A stretch of DNA of 14,398 nt from CAYPZL01 sp964415045 (GCA_964415045.1 CAYPZL010000148.1:1-14398), one strand, 5' to 3'; counted from the stretch's first letter, positions 1 through 6,824 are shown. Numbers and translations: made by a program. The notes: generated by a model from the sequence alone, not told the origin.

Positions 1-1354
1 CGGTCATGGCGAACTCGTCGACGCGCCAGTAATAGGTGGTCTCGGGCTGCAACGGCCCGTATAACTGCGGCGATGCCGGGGCGATCGTCGCGCTGGCGGT
101 CATCCAGCCGACCATCATGTTGTCCACTTCCTCATAGCTCTCGCCGAAGAAGACGGTGTGGAACAGGGTGCCCATACCGGCTTCCCAGGTCAGATCCGGA
201 TCGAGCAGGACATAGGGAACGCCGTCTGCGGGCGAGGGATTGTACGCGATCACCGGCTGGATCGAGAAGCTCCAGACATTGCCTTTCCAGGGACTGTTGG
301 GCTCGGTGTCGTTGACCTCGTCCACGCGCCAGTAGTAGGTCTGACCGGGGACGAGAGGTTCCGGATACGGATCGCCTGCTACGCCGACCCGCACCTTCTC
401 GGTCGAGAGGGTGCCGAGGAATACATTCGGATCGTCCCGTGTGGCCGCCTCGACGGCCTCGAAGCTCTCGCCGAAATAGACGTCGTGAACGGAAGCAAAC
501 GCTCCCGCGCGCCACTCCAGCATAGCGGTGGTCTGCGAAATCATGGACCCGTTTTTCGGTTTGGGGCCCCCGGCGCGAGGTTGCACGCCCAACCCGATCA
601 CTTCGTTCACCCAGTTGCCGATAAACTCGGCACAGGTCAAACCTCTGTCGTCGATCCAGTTGCCACTGGAAGCCTGGTTGATAGCAACGAAGTAACCTTC
701 CGTCTCTGTGTTGCGAAGGACAACCGGATCGGCATGCGTACCGGCCGCATTCTGTGCGAAAGCCGCTGCCACTTCCCACGGGGCTTGAACGGCGCTGAGG
801 ACAACGGGGCGATCCGACGTGACCGCGTTGAGGCTCGGCAAATACTCCTGGCCCTCCGGTGTCACCTCCATCTGTCCTTGTCCGCCGCCTGCGATCGGGC
901 CGGAAAGGTCAAGGATGTTCTGGGCACCACCCGCTCCATTGTCCGTTCCCCGCGAGCCGCCTTCATACGTGCAATAGGCAAACCAGTCGCCGACATTGAT
1001 AATCATATTGCCGTTGTCGAGCCACTCCTCGGCGCGAGAACCGTCCGGTTCCAGGTTCGGATTGGGGTAGAGGACGCTCGGCGTGCAGCCGTTGAGCCAG
1101 ATGATATCCAGTTCACCGTCGTCCGTATTGTCATCCACCCAGGCGCCGAAGTCATCGAGCTGGGTGTCATCGAATTGCTGGATATCCTGGAACAGGTGTC
1201 CCGTCTCGGAAATGATCGTCTCAACATCGTCGAACTGGGTCGCATCATACCAGCCGTCGGTGTTCCATTGACCGACGTAGAACGCAATGTCAGCCGCCAT
1301 AGCCGTCGTGCTGCACGCTAGCGCGACGATGAATACCAACCTTACCTTCTTCAT
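1..1354 (-). CDS. Secreted FN3-like repeat protein, partial (C-terminus beyond window)
   Basis: This frame is open from an ATG at 1354 to the window edge, giving 451 residues with no stop, so the 3' end is missing. The first 20 residues form a classic Sec signal peptide (basic MKKVR, hydrophobic core, then AMA before ADIAF), so the product is exported. Residues ~21-230 form an N-terminal domain with short beta-strand/helix alternation (DIIWLNG, MIINVGDWF); it may be amidotransferase/ThuA-like, but that is only a shape-based guess. After it come at least two FN3-like units. Each starts near VYFGES or VFFGES and ends in TYYWRVDE, the hallmark of large secreted proteins of Phycisphaerae-type planctomycetes. 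GGGAG lies 8 nt before the ATG and supports this start. No catalytic motif was recognised. It could be a carbohydrate-binding, adhesin or cell-surface protein. High confidence in gene and export, low in function. Confidence 0.88.
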   Translation of the reverse strand, partial: MKKVRLVFIVALACSTTAMAADIAFYVGQWNTDGWYDATQFDDVETIISETGHLFQDIQQFDDTQLDDFGAWVDDNTDDGELDIIWLNGCTPSVLYPNPNLEPDGSRAEEWLDNGNMIINVGDWFAYCTYEGGSRGTDNGAGGAQNILDLSGPIAGGGQGQMEVTPEGQEYLPSLNAVTSDRPVVLSAVQAPWEVAAAFAQNAAGTHADPVVLRNTETEGYFVAINQASSGNWIDDRGLTCAEFIGNWVNEVIGLGVQPRAGGPKPKNGSMISQTTAMLEWRAGAFASVHDVYFGESFEAVEAATRDDPNVFLGTLSTEKVRVGVAGDPYPEPLVPGQTYYWRVDEVNDTEPNSPWKGNVWSFSIQPVIAYNPSPADGVPYVLLDPDLTWEAGMGTLFHTVFFGESYEEVDNMMVGWMTASATIAPASPQLYGPLQPETTYYWRVDEFAMT

Positions 1355-1397
1355 CTTCTATTCTCCCAACTTCAATTCAACACTGACACGAAATTTC

Positions 1398-1418
1398 GCT
1401 CCGGCCACACACCGGAGC
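1398..1418 (-). repeat. Perfect 7-bp inverted repeat in 5' leader
   Basis: GCTCCGG (1398-1404) and CCGGAGC (1412-1418) are perfectly complementary around a 7-nt loop. The hairpin sits 44-64 nt upstream of the secreted-protein start at 1354, next to the palindrome CGAAATTTCG (1389-1398). It could shape leader RNA stability or be an operator; nothing in the sequence decides which. Confidence 0.5.
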
Positions 1419-1732
1419 AACCGATACCGATTCTTTCGCTTCGCTTTTGATTCACGCGATCCGCATCTGTACGGACCCTCCCCTACGACATGACATAACC
1501 TCCTTTCCGCAGAAAACCAGCCCCACGTTGTTAGAAATGGACAGAATACTCCCGGAATGCAGTAGAGATATGCACCCTGTTCCCCCGCTCACCCTGTGTC
1601 CGCAACAAGACCCCACACCCGGGCCTCCGACTCAGACCTGTTACGCGGCTCGAAGAAGCGTACCCACCGGCGGGTAGCTCAGCCTTGTTGTATCGACCAA
1701 CCAAATCCTCGTGTTAAGTCATTTATACCAGA

Positions 1733-1750
1733 TTGCATGGGCACATGCAA
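1733..1750. repeat. Perfect 7-bp hairpin, 4-nt loop
   Basis: TTGCATG (1733-1739) pairs with CATGCAA (1744-1750) around GGCA. It lies about 120 nt beyond the Nudix stop on the Nudix-sense strand. No T-run follows on either strand, so it is not a typical intrinsic terminator. Confidence 0.45.
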
Positions 1751-1800
1751 CCCGATTTTCGGACGTTTCCGCCGGAGCACACCCCCGGACACCGGTACCA

Positions 1801-1825
1801 TAAGTCCCTTCCTGCGAAGGACTTA
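1801..1825 (-). terminator. Hairpin downstream of the Nudix gene (weak terminator candidate)
   Basis: TAAGTCC-C-TTC (1801-1811) pairs with GAAGGACTTA (1816-1825), giving ten base pairs with one bulged C and a CTGC loop. It starts 48 nt past the Nudix stop codon at 1873. The position suits a terminator or 3' mRNA-stabilising stem, but no U-run follows, so intrinsic termination is doubtful. Confidence 0.3.
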
Positions 1826-1872
1826 CCTGAAAAGCCCAAACCACTGTTCTCGCGTGGGCGATCCCGGCCACA

Positions 1873-2415
1873 TCACTGCTGCGAGCGTCGGCTCAAATAC
1901 CGCTCGATGAGCCTCCGCGTGGAGGCAAACGCCAGCCGGTCCAGCTCGATCTCTTCGGGCCGCCGGAAGACCACGGCCGCGACCTCGCCCGCGGCCGCCC
2001 GCGCCCGCGAGATATCCGCCACGGCGCACACAAAGCCCAGATCCACCGTTGCATACTGCACGCCGCCGTACCCATAAACATTCGGCTCCGAATGCAGATA
2101 CCGCAGTGACGTGACTTCCAGGTCCAGCTCCTCCGCGATCTCCCGCCGCAACGCCGCCTCCGCCGATTCCCCCGGATCGGCGAACCCGCCCGGCAGGTCC
2201 CACAACCCCCTGCCCGGCTCGCGGGCCCGCTCGACCAGCAACAGCCGGCCTTGCTCGTCGAAGATCAGGCCCGCCACCGCCGCCGCCGCGTTTAGAAACA
2301 GCTCGAACCCGCACGCCTGGCACCGCACCAGCTTCGAGCCCACGAACGTCAACGCCGCCGCCCCGCACTTGGGACAATAGCGAAAAACCTGTCCCCGCCA
2401 GTCATCAAGTCCCAT
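1873..2415 (-). CDS. Nudix hydrolase with N-terminal zinc ribbon
   Basis: A 180-residue cytoplasmic protein. Residues 14-35 form a zinc ribbon (C14/C17 and C32/C35, CPKC...CQAC). Residues ~43-175 are a Nudix fold with a complete Nudix box: G77, five residues, E83, seven residues, then REIAEE at 91-96. Nudix enzymes cleave nucleoside diphosphates linked to another group (NADH, ADP-ribose, dNTPs) using Mg2+ held by the REXXEE glutamates. A zinc ribbon before the Nudix domain recalls NudC NADH pyrophosphatase, but this protein is shorter than NudC and I do not see NudC's SQPWPFPxS signature, so the substrate is left open. The start at 2415 is supported by GAGGG 6 nt upstream. The gene stands alone; the nearest co-oriented upstream gene ends 258 nt away beyond a repeat element, so it is probably transcribed separately. 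Confidence 0.92.
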   Translation of the reverse strand: MGLDDWRGQVFRYCPKCGAAALTFVGSKLVRCQACGFELFLNAAAAVAGLIFDEQGRLLLVERAREPGRGLWDLPGGFADPGESAEAALRREIAEELDLEVTSLRYLHSEPNVYGYGGVQYATVDLGFVCAVADISRARAAAGEVAAVVFRRPEEIELDRLAFASTRRLIERYLSRRSQQ

Positions 2416-2465
2416 ATTCGACCCTCACGAGGAAAAGACAATCGATTATTCCCGCCACTGCGTAG

Positions 2466-2482
2466 GGTGTGCCGTGCACACC
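2466..2482. repeat. Short perfect hairpin GGTGTGC-CGT-GCACACC
   Basis: A perfect 7-bp stem with a 3-nt loop, just upstream of the Nudix start region. It lies within GTAGGGTGTGC..., which resembles the GTAGGGTG-type intergenic palindromes I recall from many environmental bacterial genomes. On the Nudix-sense strand it sits 51-67 nt upstream of the start and might overlap its promoter. Confidence 0.5.
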
Positions 2483-2518
2483 AATCCCTTCCCTGCCAAG
2501 GCCCAAACCGCGTTGTCT

Positions 2519-2597
2519 GACGCAAAGGCGTAGGGACGCAGAGGGTTTCAAAGTTTCTTTCAAGGCGTTCTCCCATCGTTCCCTGCGCCTCTGCGTC
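2519..2597. repeat. Inverted-repeat intergenic element (ACGCAGAG class)
   Basis: The left arm GACGCAAAGGCGTAGGGA (2519-2536) and the right arm TCCCTGCGCCTCTGCGTC (2580-2597) are complementary at 16 of 18 positions around a 43-nt centre. The arms carry tandem ACGCAGAG/GGCGCAGG-like words. From memory, such miniature elements are widespread in intergenic DNA of planctomycetes, cyanobacteria and others. No transposase is present. It separates the Nudix gene from the addiction cluster. Confidence 0.6.
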
Positions 2598-2629
2598 TCT
2601 GGGTGATACCCATTTCATCCAATCGCTTA

Positions 2630-2683
2630 TCAACCCCGCGTCGCCTCCTCGACAATTCTGATTTCGTCGTCGGTCAAACCGTT
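2630..2683 (-). pseudogene. 3' relic of a second type IIG restriction-modification gene
   Basis: In the minus-strand frame ending at TGA 2632-2630 the codons read GLTDDEIRIVEEATRG-stop. The neighbouring restriction enzyme ends GLTDDEIKIVEEATR-stop. At DNA level 2636-2684 matches 3666-3714 at 42 of 49 positions with no gaps. Within the shared codons five differences are synonymous and one is a K/R change, so the two copies diverged while both were under protein-level selection. The relic begins where the DUF2283 gene ends, and that gene's stop codon (2676-2674) lies inside it. It is too short to encode anything functional. The LTDDEI-type tail is common among type IIG enzymes, so the source may be another family member rather than the adjacent gene. 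Confidence 0.65.
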
Positions 2684-2892
2684 GCTGCCGGACCGATACC
2701 TTCGAAGGTGACCTGGCGCAATGTCTCTTGTCCGCCGAAGCGACGAACCGCGTCCAAAATCTCCAACGCGGCCAGGCGGCCCTCACTGTCGTAATCGGCC
2801 GCGATCCCCTCGGCCAAATGCTCCGTCGTCACCGTCGCCTCACGGAACACAATCCGCAGCGCATCAACCTCTGAATCATGCGTGATCTTCAT
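2674..2892 (-). CDS. DUF2283 family small protein
   Basis: A 72-residue protein matching the DUF2283 pattern: an N-terminal MKITHDSEVDALRIVFR strand pair, a central EGIAADYDSEGRLAALEILDA block and a C-terminal LRQVTFEGI. The molecular function of the family is not established; its members are often encoded beside small toxin-like genes. The start at 2892 follows a strong GGGAGGGG purine tract, and the stop of the upstream 58-residue gene is only 14 nt away, so the two are almost certainly co-translated. The last residues (GPAATV) are atypical and read into the relic of a restriction-gene tail, suggesting the natural C-terminus was replaced at a recombination junction. Family call confident; a toxin-antitoxin role is inference from context. 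Confidence 0.85.
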   Translation of the reverse strand: MKITHDSEVDALRIVFREATVTTEHLAEGIAADYDSEGRLAALEILDAVRRFGGQETLRQVTFEGIGPAATV

Positions 2893-2906
2893 GAGCCCCC
2901 TCCCGT

Positions 2907-3083
2907 TTACGCCGTCCTGCTCTTGCTGGCTTTCTTGAACAGGCGCCCGAACGGGCCTTCATCCACACGCCGGCGCATGTAGGCGACGAACTCCTCCCGG
3001 CTCATGTCCTTGATCTCCGCGTAGATCTTCTCCTGGATCCGCCGCTTCATCTCCACGCAGTCAAACGCTTTCTTCCGTTTCAT
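2907..3083 (-). CDS. 58-residue basic helical protein, possible partner of DUF2283
   Basis: A small gene running from ATG 3083 to TAA 2907. The product begins MKRKKAFDCVEMKRRIQEKI and ends in a Lys/Arg-rich tail. It is strongly charged and predicted mostly helical, with EEFVAYMRRRVDEGPF in the middle. I recall similar small proteins starting with an FDCVEMK-like block in cyanobacteria and planctomycetes beside other small genes, but I know of no assigned function. GGAG lies 8 nt before the ATG. It starts 40 nt after the RelE stop and ends 14 nt before DUF2283, so it belongs to the same leftward transcription unit. The size, charge and pairing suggest an antitoxin-like DNA-binding or partner-binding protein; that is inference. 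Confidence 0.8.
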   Translation of the reverse strand: MKRKKAFDCVEMKRRIQEKIYAEIKDMSREEFVAYMRRRVDEGPFGRLFKKASKSRTA

Positions 3084-3123
3084 CAGCGACTCTCCAGCAT
3101 CCCCACAACGTCCGCCGGGGCCG

Positions 3124-3390
3124 TTACAAGTGACGATATGCCTCGCGCCGGTGACGGATGTAGTACACGATTACCTTCCCGCCGTCCTTATCGATGCCGT
3201 ATACCATCCGGTAGTCGCCGATGCGAACGCGATACAACTGCTCTGCCCCAACCAGCTTGGACGTTCCCCGCGGACGCGGGTCCTGTTGCAGGACCTCGAC
3301 CTGCTTGACGACCCGGGCCACCACCGACTGCGGCAGGGCCCGCAGGTCCTTCTCGACCGAGGGCTTGAAGACGACCTTATAAGACGCCAT
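3124..3390 (-). CDS. RelE/ParE-superfamily toxin
   Basis: An 88-residue protein with the full RelE/ParE layout: an N-terminal YKVVFKPSVEKDLRALP strand-helix segment, a helix with QVEVLQQDPRP, then the beta-sheet core YRVRIGDYRMVYGID (53-67) and VIVYYIRHRREAYR (73-86). The basic/aromatic residues R54, R56, R61, R79, H80 and R81 lie where RelE-type mRNA interferases hold their RNA-cleavage residues; ParE-type gyrase poisons share the fold, so the target is not certain. Its start overlaps the antitoxin's 3' end by 14 nt, the usual translational coupling in which antitoxin is made first. Length is normal for the family and the gene looks intact. Confidence 0.93.
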   Translation of the reverse strand: MASYKVVFKPSVEKDLRALPQSVVARVVKQVEVLQQDPRPRGTSKLVGAEQLYRVRIGDYRMVYGIDKDGGKVIVYYIRHRREAYRHL

Positions 3391-3565
3391 CTTTCTTCAG
3401 TCTGCGCTTCATCTCATCGACGCTGATCGGTCCTTCGTCGCGCCGTTCCGCCACGACCGCCAGGTCATGCAGGTCCTCGATCAACTGTCGATAGCGCTTC
3501 AGGGAGAGAATGACAGCGGTCTTCTTACCGTCAGCGTCAACCACAAATTGCTCTTGGGCGCCCAT
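3377..3565 (-). CDS. Phd/YefM-type antitoxin
   Basis: A 62-residue protein: QFVVDADGKKTAVILSLKRY near the N-terminus, then a helix with LIEDLHDLAVVAERRDE, and a charged C-terminal tail (ISVDEMKRRLKKDG). This follows the Phd/YefM/RelB-like plan: an N-terminal DNA-binding and dimerisation part and a C-terminal segment that wraps the toxin. It directly precedes and overlaps the RelE-type toxin gene. GGAG lies 10 nt before the ATG at 3565. Antitoxins of this class neutralise the toxin and repress their own promoter, here probably at 3606-3634, where a CAGTAT direct repeat covers the -10 box. The protein is somewhat short for full-length YefM (about 80 residues). Confidence 0.88.
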   Translation of the reverse strand: MGAQEQFVVDADGKKTAVILSLKRYRQLIEDLHDLAVVAERRDEGPISVDEMKRRLKKDGVL

Positions 3566-3605
3566 CGCCAGCGTACTCCTTCTCTAAGACTACCATTGCA
3601 GTATC

Positions 3606-3634
3606 AGTATACCGTTGGCACAACCCCGTGTCCA
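3606..3634 (-). promoter_or_regulatory. Sigma70-type promoter of the addiction cluster
   Basis: On the minus strand, TGGACA (3634-3629, 5/6 to the -35 consensus) and TATACT (3611-3606, 5/6 to the -10 consensus) are separated by exactly 17 bp. Transcription would start near 3599, leaving a leader of about 34 nt before the antitoxin ATG. A perfect direct repeat CAGTAT-CAGTAT (3599-3610) overlaps the -10 box and start site, a fitting place for an autoregulatory antitoxin operator. The promoter sits in the 97-nt gap after the restriction gene. Confidence 0.7.
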
Positions 3635-3662
3635 CTACGAAGCCCATCCGGCGCAGTTGCCT

Positions 3663-6600
3663 TCACCGCGTCGCCTCCTCGACGATTTTGATCTCGTCGT
3701 CCGTCAGGCCGTAGAGCTCGTAAACGAGCTGGTCGATCTGCCTGTCCGTCGCGTCGATCTGACGCTGAAGGGCAGCCCTCTCACCCGGCGTCCTCGTCGA
3801 TGCCAACGCCTTGTGCAGTTGAAGCATCCCTTCCACCGACTCGACCACTTCGTCGTGAAAGACCTTTTCGACATTGACTTCCAGGTCGAGGGTCTTGACT
3901 GGCAATTGGGACAGGAACTGCTTGTTCGCCGAGAGCCACCCGCCACGAAATGGCGCACTTACAAACGGGAACAACCAGCGAAGCAGCCTTGAATTGAGCA
4001 GCCCAAGCAAATACCGCAAGTCAAGCGCGCCGAATTTCTCTTTGGGCGCGAGGCCGCCAACATCCACGTTGTCGAGGAAATGGTCCGCAGTGATATCTAT
4101 CGACGCGTACAATTGCTCCAGCAAACGGGGGACACACAGCTTGAGAATTCTCTGGCGTGTCATGTTCTTCAGATAGATGTATCCATGCCATTTCGGCCCC
4201 TTCATTCGGCCCTTTTCGCGGCTCTCAAGTCGTTTTCTGTTTTCGGCGAGATACGTGCCAGTGAGAGGGTAAGTATTCATGATTGTGGAGAAGGCTATGA
4301 GCCGCGCTGTAGTATCGGTTACCTCGTACGGAAACAGAACATACTGTCTTTCAGGTAACGGCGCATACCGGTTGACATCCGTCCCACTTATGATGGGGGA
4401 CAAAAGAGCTTTTTCCAGACGGACCGTTCTGCCGGCAGCCCTACTTCTCAAGCAAAGGACTTCTCCTTCATCAGCTATCAAATCCATGATGAAGACATCA
4501 TCGGCACTCGTTTGCAGGCCAACAAAAACATCTACTATGTCTCCCAGCTTAGCGCTGCATGCCTGCAACTTCCGGAAGAGATCACTGCCAGGCCCAACGA
4601 TGAAGTTCCATTCAGTATCTGTGACTTCCGCCTCGGATATATTGCCCGTGCAGCATGACTGGGTGGTCTGCCAATCTGTGAGATCTGAGACTCTGGCTAC
4701 CTTACACTCTTCTCTGCTCTGCTTGTCCAGGAAGAGCATGCATGTGTAGGTCGTTGCACCTGCAAAGACCTGCTGGTCACCAAAGTGAACGACGTGCGAC
4801 AGGTGCCTACCTTCGGCTATCAGTTTGCGCAGGGGCTGACCATATTGAGCATTGAAGAACTTATGAGGAAGGATATACGCCATTTTGCCCGTGGCGTTGA
4901 GCAGATTCAGGGCCTGTTCGACGAAAACAACATAGATGTCATAATTGCCCTTGGCGGCTGCGCGATAGTGTTTTGTGAAATATGGGATTGATTCGGGCTG
5001 ACTATGTTTGAGGGTCTGGATACGAATGTACGGCGGGTTTCCGATGACGGCGTCGAAACCGCCGTCTTTGAAGATGTGGGGGAATTCGGCTTTCCAGTCG
5101 AAGGCGTTGATGCGGAGTCGTTCGTCTTCGTCGAACATGGCTAATTGCTGGCCTTCGTAGAAATCGGGTCCGATGAGGGAGTTGCCGCACTTGATGTTGT
5201 CGGCCAAGTCGGGCAGGGCCCGTTCGTTGTGGAAGAGGACGAGATTCTTCTCGCCTTCCAGGACGCGCAGGAGCAGCGAAAGCTTGGTGACCTCGACGGC
5301 CTGAGGGTCGATATCGACGCCGTAAATGTGGTCGAGCAGGATGCGCTTGCGCTCGGCGGTGGTGAGTTTCCAGGAACCGTCGGCGGCGCAGGCGACGGGA
5401 GGCTCTTCGAACTTCGCCCAAGTCTCGGGATCGTTGCTGGTATAGTAATCGCGGTACCAGTCGAGCAGCGTCTGGTAGGCGCCGAGGAGGAAGGAGCCCG
5501 AGCCACAGGCCGGATCGAGGACGCGCAGCGGACGATCCATAACGGGCGCTCTCAAACGCTTCCTGCCCCGTCCCCGGCTGACCTTCGTGACTTCAACACG
5601 GCGCTCTTCGAGCAGCTTACCGACGGTGTGCTCGACGATGTAATCGACGATATAGGAAGGCGTGTAATAAACGCCTCCGGCCTTTTTGACCTCGGGTTTG
5701 TCGTCGACCCTGGCGCGATGGCCCGGCGTGAGCGTGATGACCTTGCCCAGGAATTGCTCGTAGACGTGGCCGAGGATCTCGGCGGGCAGAACAGAGAACT
5801 CGTACGGGCTGTCGGGATAGTACAGCGAACGGAGGATGTCCTTGAGGGGCTTGTCGTCGATGATCAGCTCCGGCGTCAACTCGTCCGGGCCTTCGGTGCG
5901 TCCCTTCTCGTGCATGAAGTGGAACAGGCCCGAGTTATAGCGGTCGTCCGCCCGACGGAACAAGGCGACGAGGCGCTGATAAACGTCGAGGCCGTTGGTC
6001 AGGCCCTGTAGCTGCTTGTAGGGCTCGATCCCCCGGTCCTCGCAGATGCGCAGGAAGATGATGCGGTCGATCGTCCGCTGGACCGCGAAGTTGAGCTCGC
6101 GGTTGCTCAGGTCGATGTTGCGCAGAGCGATGTTGCGCGCGAGCGTGTCGCGCCACTGCTCGATCTCACCGAGAAACGCGGCATCGACCTCGGCGGTCCC
6201 ACGTTTGCGTTTGGCGCTCTGGGCGTATTTGTCGAAGGAACCCTTGAGCACGGCTTCGCGCGAGAACCTGGAGGCGATTTCGTCCCAGCGCTCGGCATAC
6301 TCGTCGTACGTGAGGTATATGATGCGGGCCGTGGAGGGCTTGTCCATCTTGTGGGGGCGTATGCGGCAGTCGTAGACGGCGAACTCCTCGAAATCCGTCA
6401 GGATCGAAAGCGGCAGCTTGGCCGACCACGCGTAGCGGCGCAGTTGATAGGCCGCACTGGGATCGCCTCTGATGTTGACGGAAGGTTTCTTGGCCTCCAG
6501 GAAAAACTTCCGCGTGCCCCCGATGCGAAAGCAGTAGTCCGGGGCCTTGGTCGCCTGCCCGATGCGAATGGCGTCTTCGTGGATCACGTCCTTGTACGCC

Positions 6601-6764
6601 TCGGCGTAGCCCTTCTCGTTGTCTACGTCCCAGCCCAACCCCTTGAAGAACGGGTCGATGAATTCACGGCGAAGCTGAGTCTCGTTGTAAGGCCCCTGAA
6701 GGTAGGCCTCTTTGTTGCGATCGAAGGTCTCGACCAATCTCGCGACTGCCGCTGGTAATGTCAT
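3663..6764 (-). CDS. Type IIG (Eco57I-like) restriction-modification enzyme
   Basis: A 1033-residue single-chain enzyme that should both methylate (N6-adenine) and cut DNA. Residues ~25-150 form an HsdR_N-like PD-(D/E)XK nuclease with P75-D76 and E90-A-K92. Residues ~200-360 are a helical connector. The methyltransferase core carries GGVYYTPSYIVDYIV (363-377), motif I VLDPACGSGSFL (415-426), YGVDIDPQAVE (481-491) and motif IV NPPY (576-579). Residues ~600-1000 form the target-recognition region with a TaqI-like specificity domain. All catalytic motifs are present, so it looks functional. AGGA lies 10 nt before the ATG at 6764, with a promoter 60 nt further up. No separate specificity or nuclease gene is nearby, as expected for type IIG. 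GC content drops in the recognition half. A BREX PglX-type methyltransferase is the main alternative, but no BREX partners are visible and PD-EAK argues for type IIG. Confidence 0.92.
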   Translation of the reverse strand: MTLPAAVARLVETFDRNKEAYLQGPYNETQLRREFIDPFFKGLGWDVDNEKGYAEAYKDVIHEDAIRIGQATKAPDYCFRIGGTRKFFLEAKKPSVNIRGDPSAAYQLRRYAWSAKLPLSILTDFEEFAVYDCRIRPHKMDKPSTARIIYLTYDEYAERWDEIASRFSREAVLKGSFDKYAQSAKRKRGTAEVDAAFLGEIEQWRDTLARNIALRNIDLSNRELNFAVQRTIDRIIFLRICEDRGIEPYKQLQGLTNGLDVYQRLVALFRRADDRYNSGLFHFMHEKGRTEGPDELTPELIIDDKPLKDILRSLYYPDSPYEFSVLPAEILGHVYEQFLGKVITLTPGHRARVDDKPEVKKAGGVYYTPSYIVDYIVEHTVGKLLEERRVEVTKVSRGRGRKRLRAPVMDRPLRVLDPACGSGSFLLGAYQTLLDWYRDYYTSNDPETWAKFEEPPVACAADGSWKLTTAERKRILLDHIYGVDIDPQAVEVTKLSLLLRVLEGEKNLVLFHNERALPDLADNIKCGNSLIGPDFYEGQQLAMFDEDERLRINAFDWKAEFPHIFKDGGFDAVIGNPPYIRIQTLKHSQPESIPYFTKHYRAAAKGNYDIYVVFVEQALNLLNATGKMAYILPHKFFNAQYGQPLRKLIAEGRHLSHVVHFGDQQVFAGATTYTCMLFLDKQSREECKVARVSDLTDWQTTQSCCTGNISEAEVTDTEWNFIVGPGSDLFRKLQACSAKLGDIVDVFVGLQTSADDVFIMDLIADEGEVLCLRSRAAGRTVRLEKALLSPIISGTDVNRYAPLPERQYVLFPYEVTDTTARLIAFSTIMNTYPLTGTYLAENRKRLESREKGRMKGPKWHGYIYLKNMTRQRILKLCVPRLLEQLYASIDITADHFLDNVDVGGLAPKEKFGALDLRYLLGLLNSRLLRWLFPFVSAPFRGGWLSANKQFLSQLPVKTLDLEVNVEKVFHDEVVESVEGMLQLHKALASTRTPGERAALQRQIDATDRQIDQLVYELYGLTDDEIKIVEEATR

Positions 6765-6824
6765 TTCGTGCCAATCCTGTTCTCGTCCTCACCCCGTTGA
6801 CGATATGTACGTTTCCTATCGCAT

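Larger units (their letters stand above)
1355..1872. other. Intergenic region with hairpins; no gene seen
   Basis: This 518-base stretch lies between the start of the secreted repeat protein and the end of the Nudix gene. Short open frames exist but show no domain, no convincing start signal and no family resemblance. It holds a 10-bp palindrome (1389-1398, CGAAATTTCG), a 7-bp perfect hairpin (1398-1418) in the leader of the secreted-protein gene, a 7-bp hairpin with a 4-nt loop (1733-1750), and a 10-bp stem with one bulged base (1801-1825). No clear sigma70-type promoter was found for the leftward gene. Confidence 0.6.

Noticed and set aside
158..1321. A long plus-strand open frame opposite the secreted repeat protein.
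   Set aside because: The minus strand has a signal peptide and recognised repeats; the plus frame has no domain and is a GC-rich antisense shadow.
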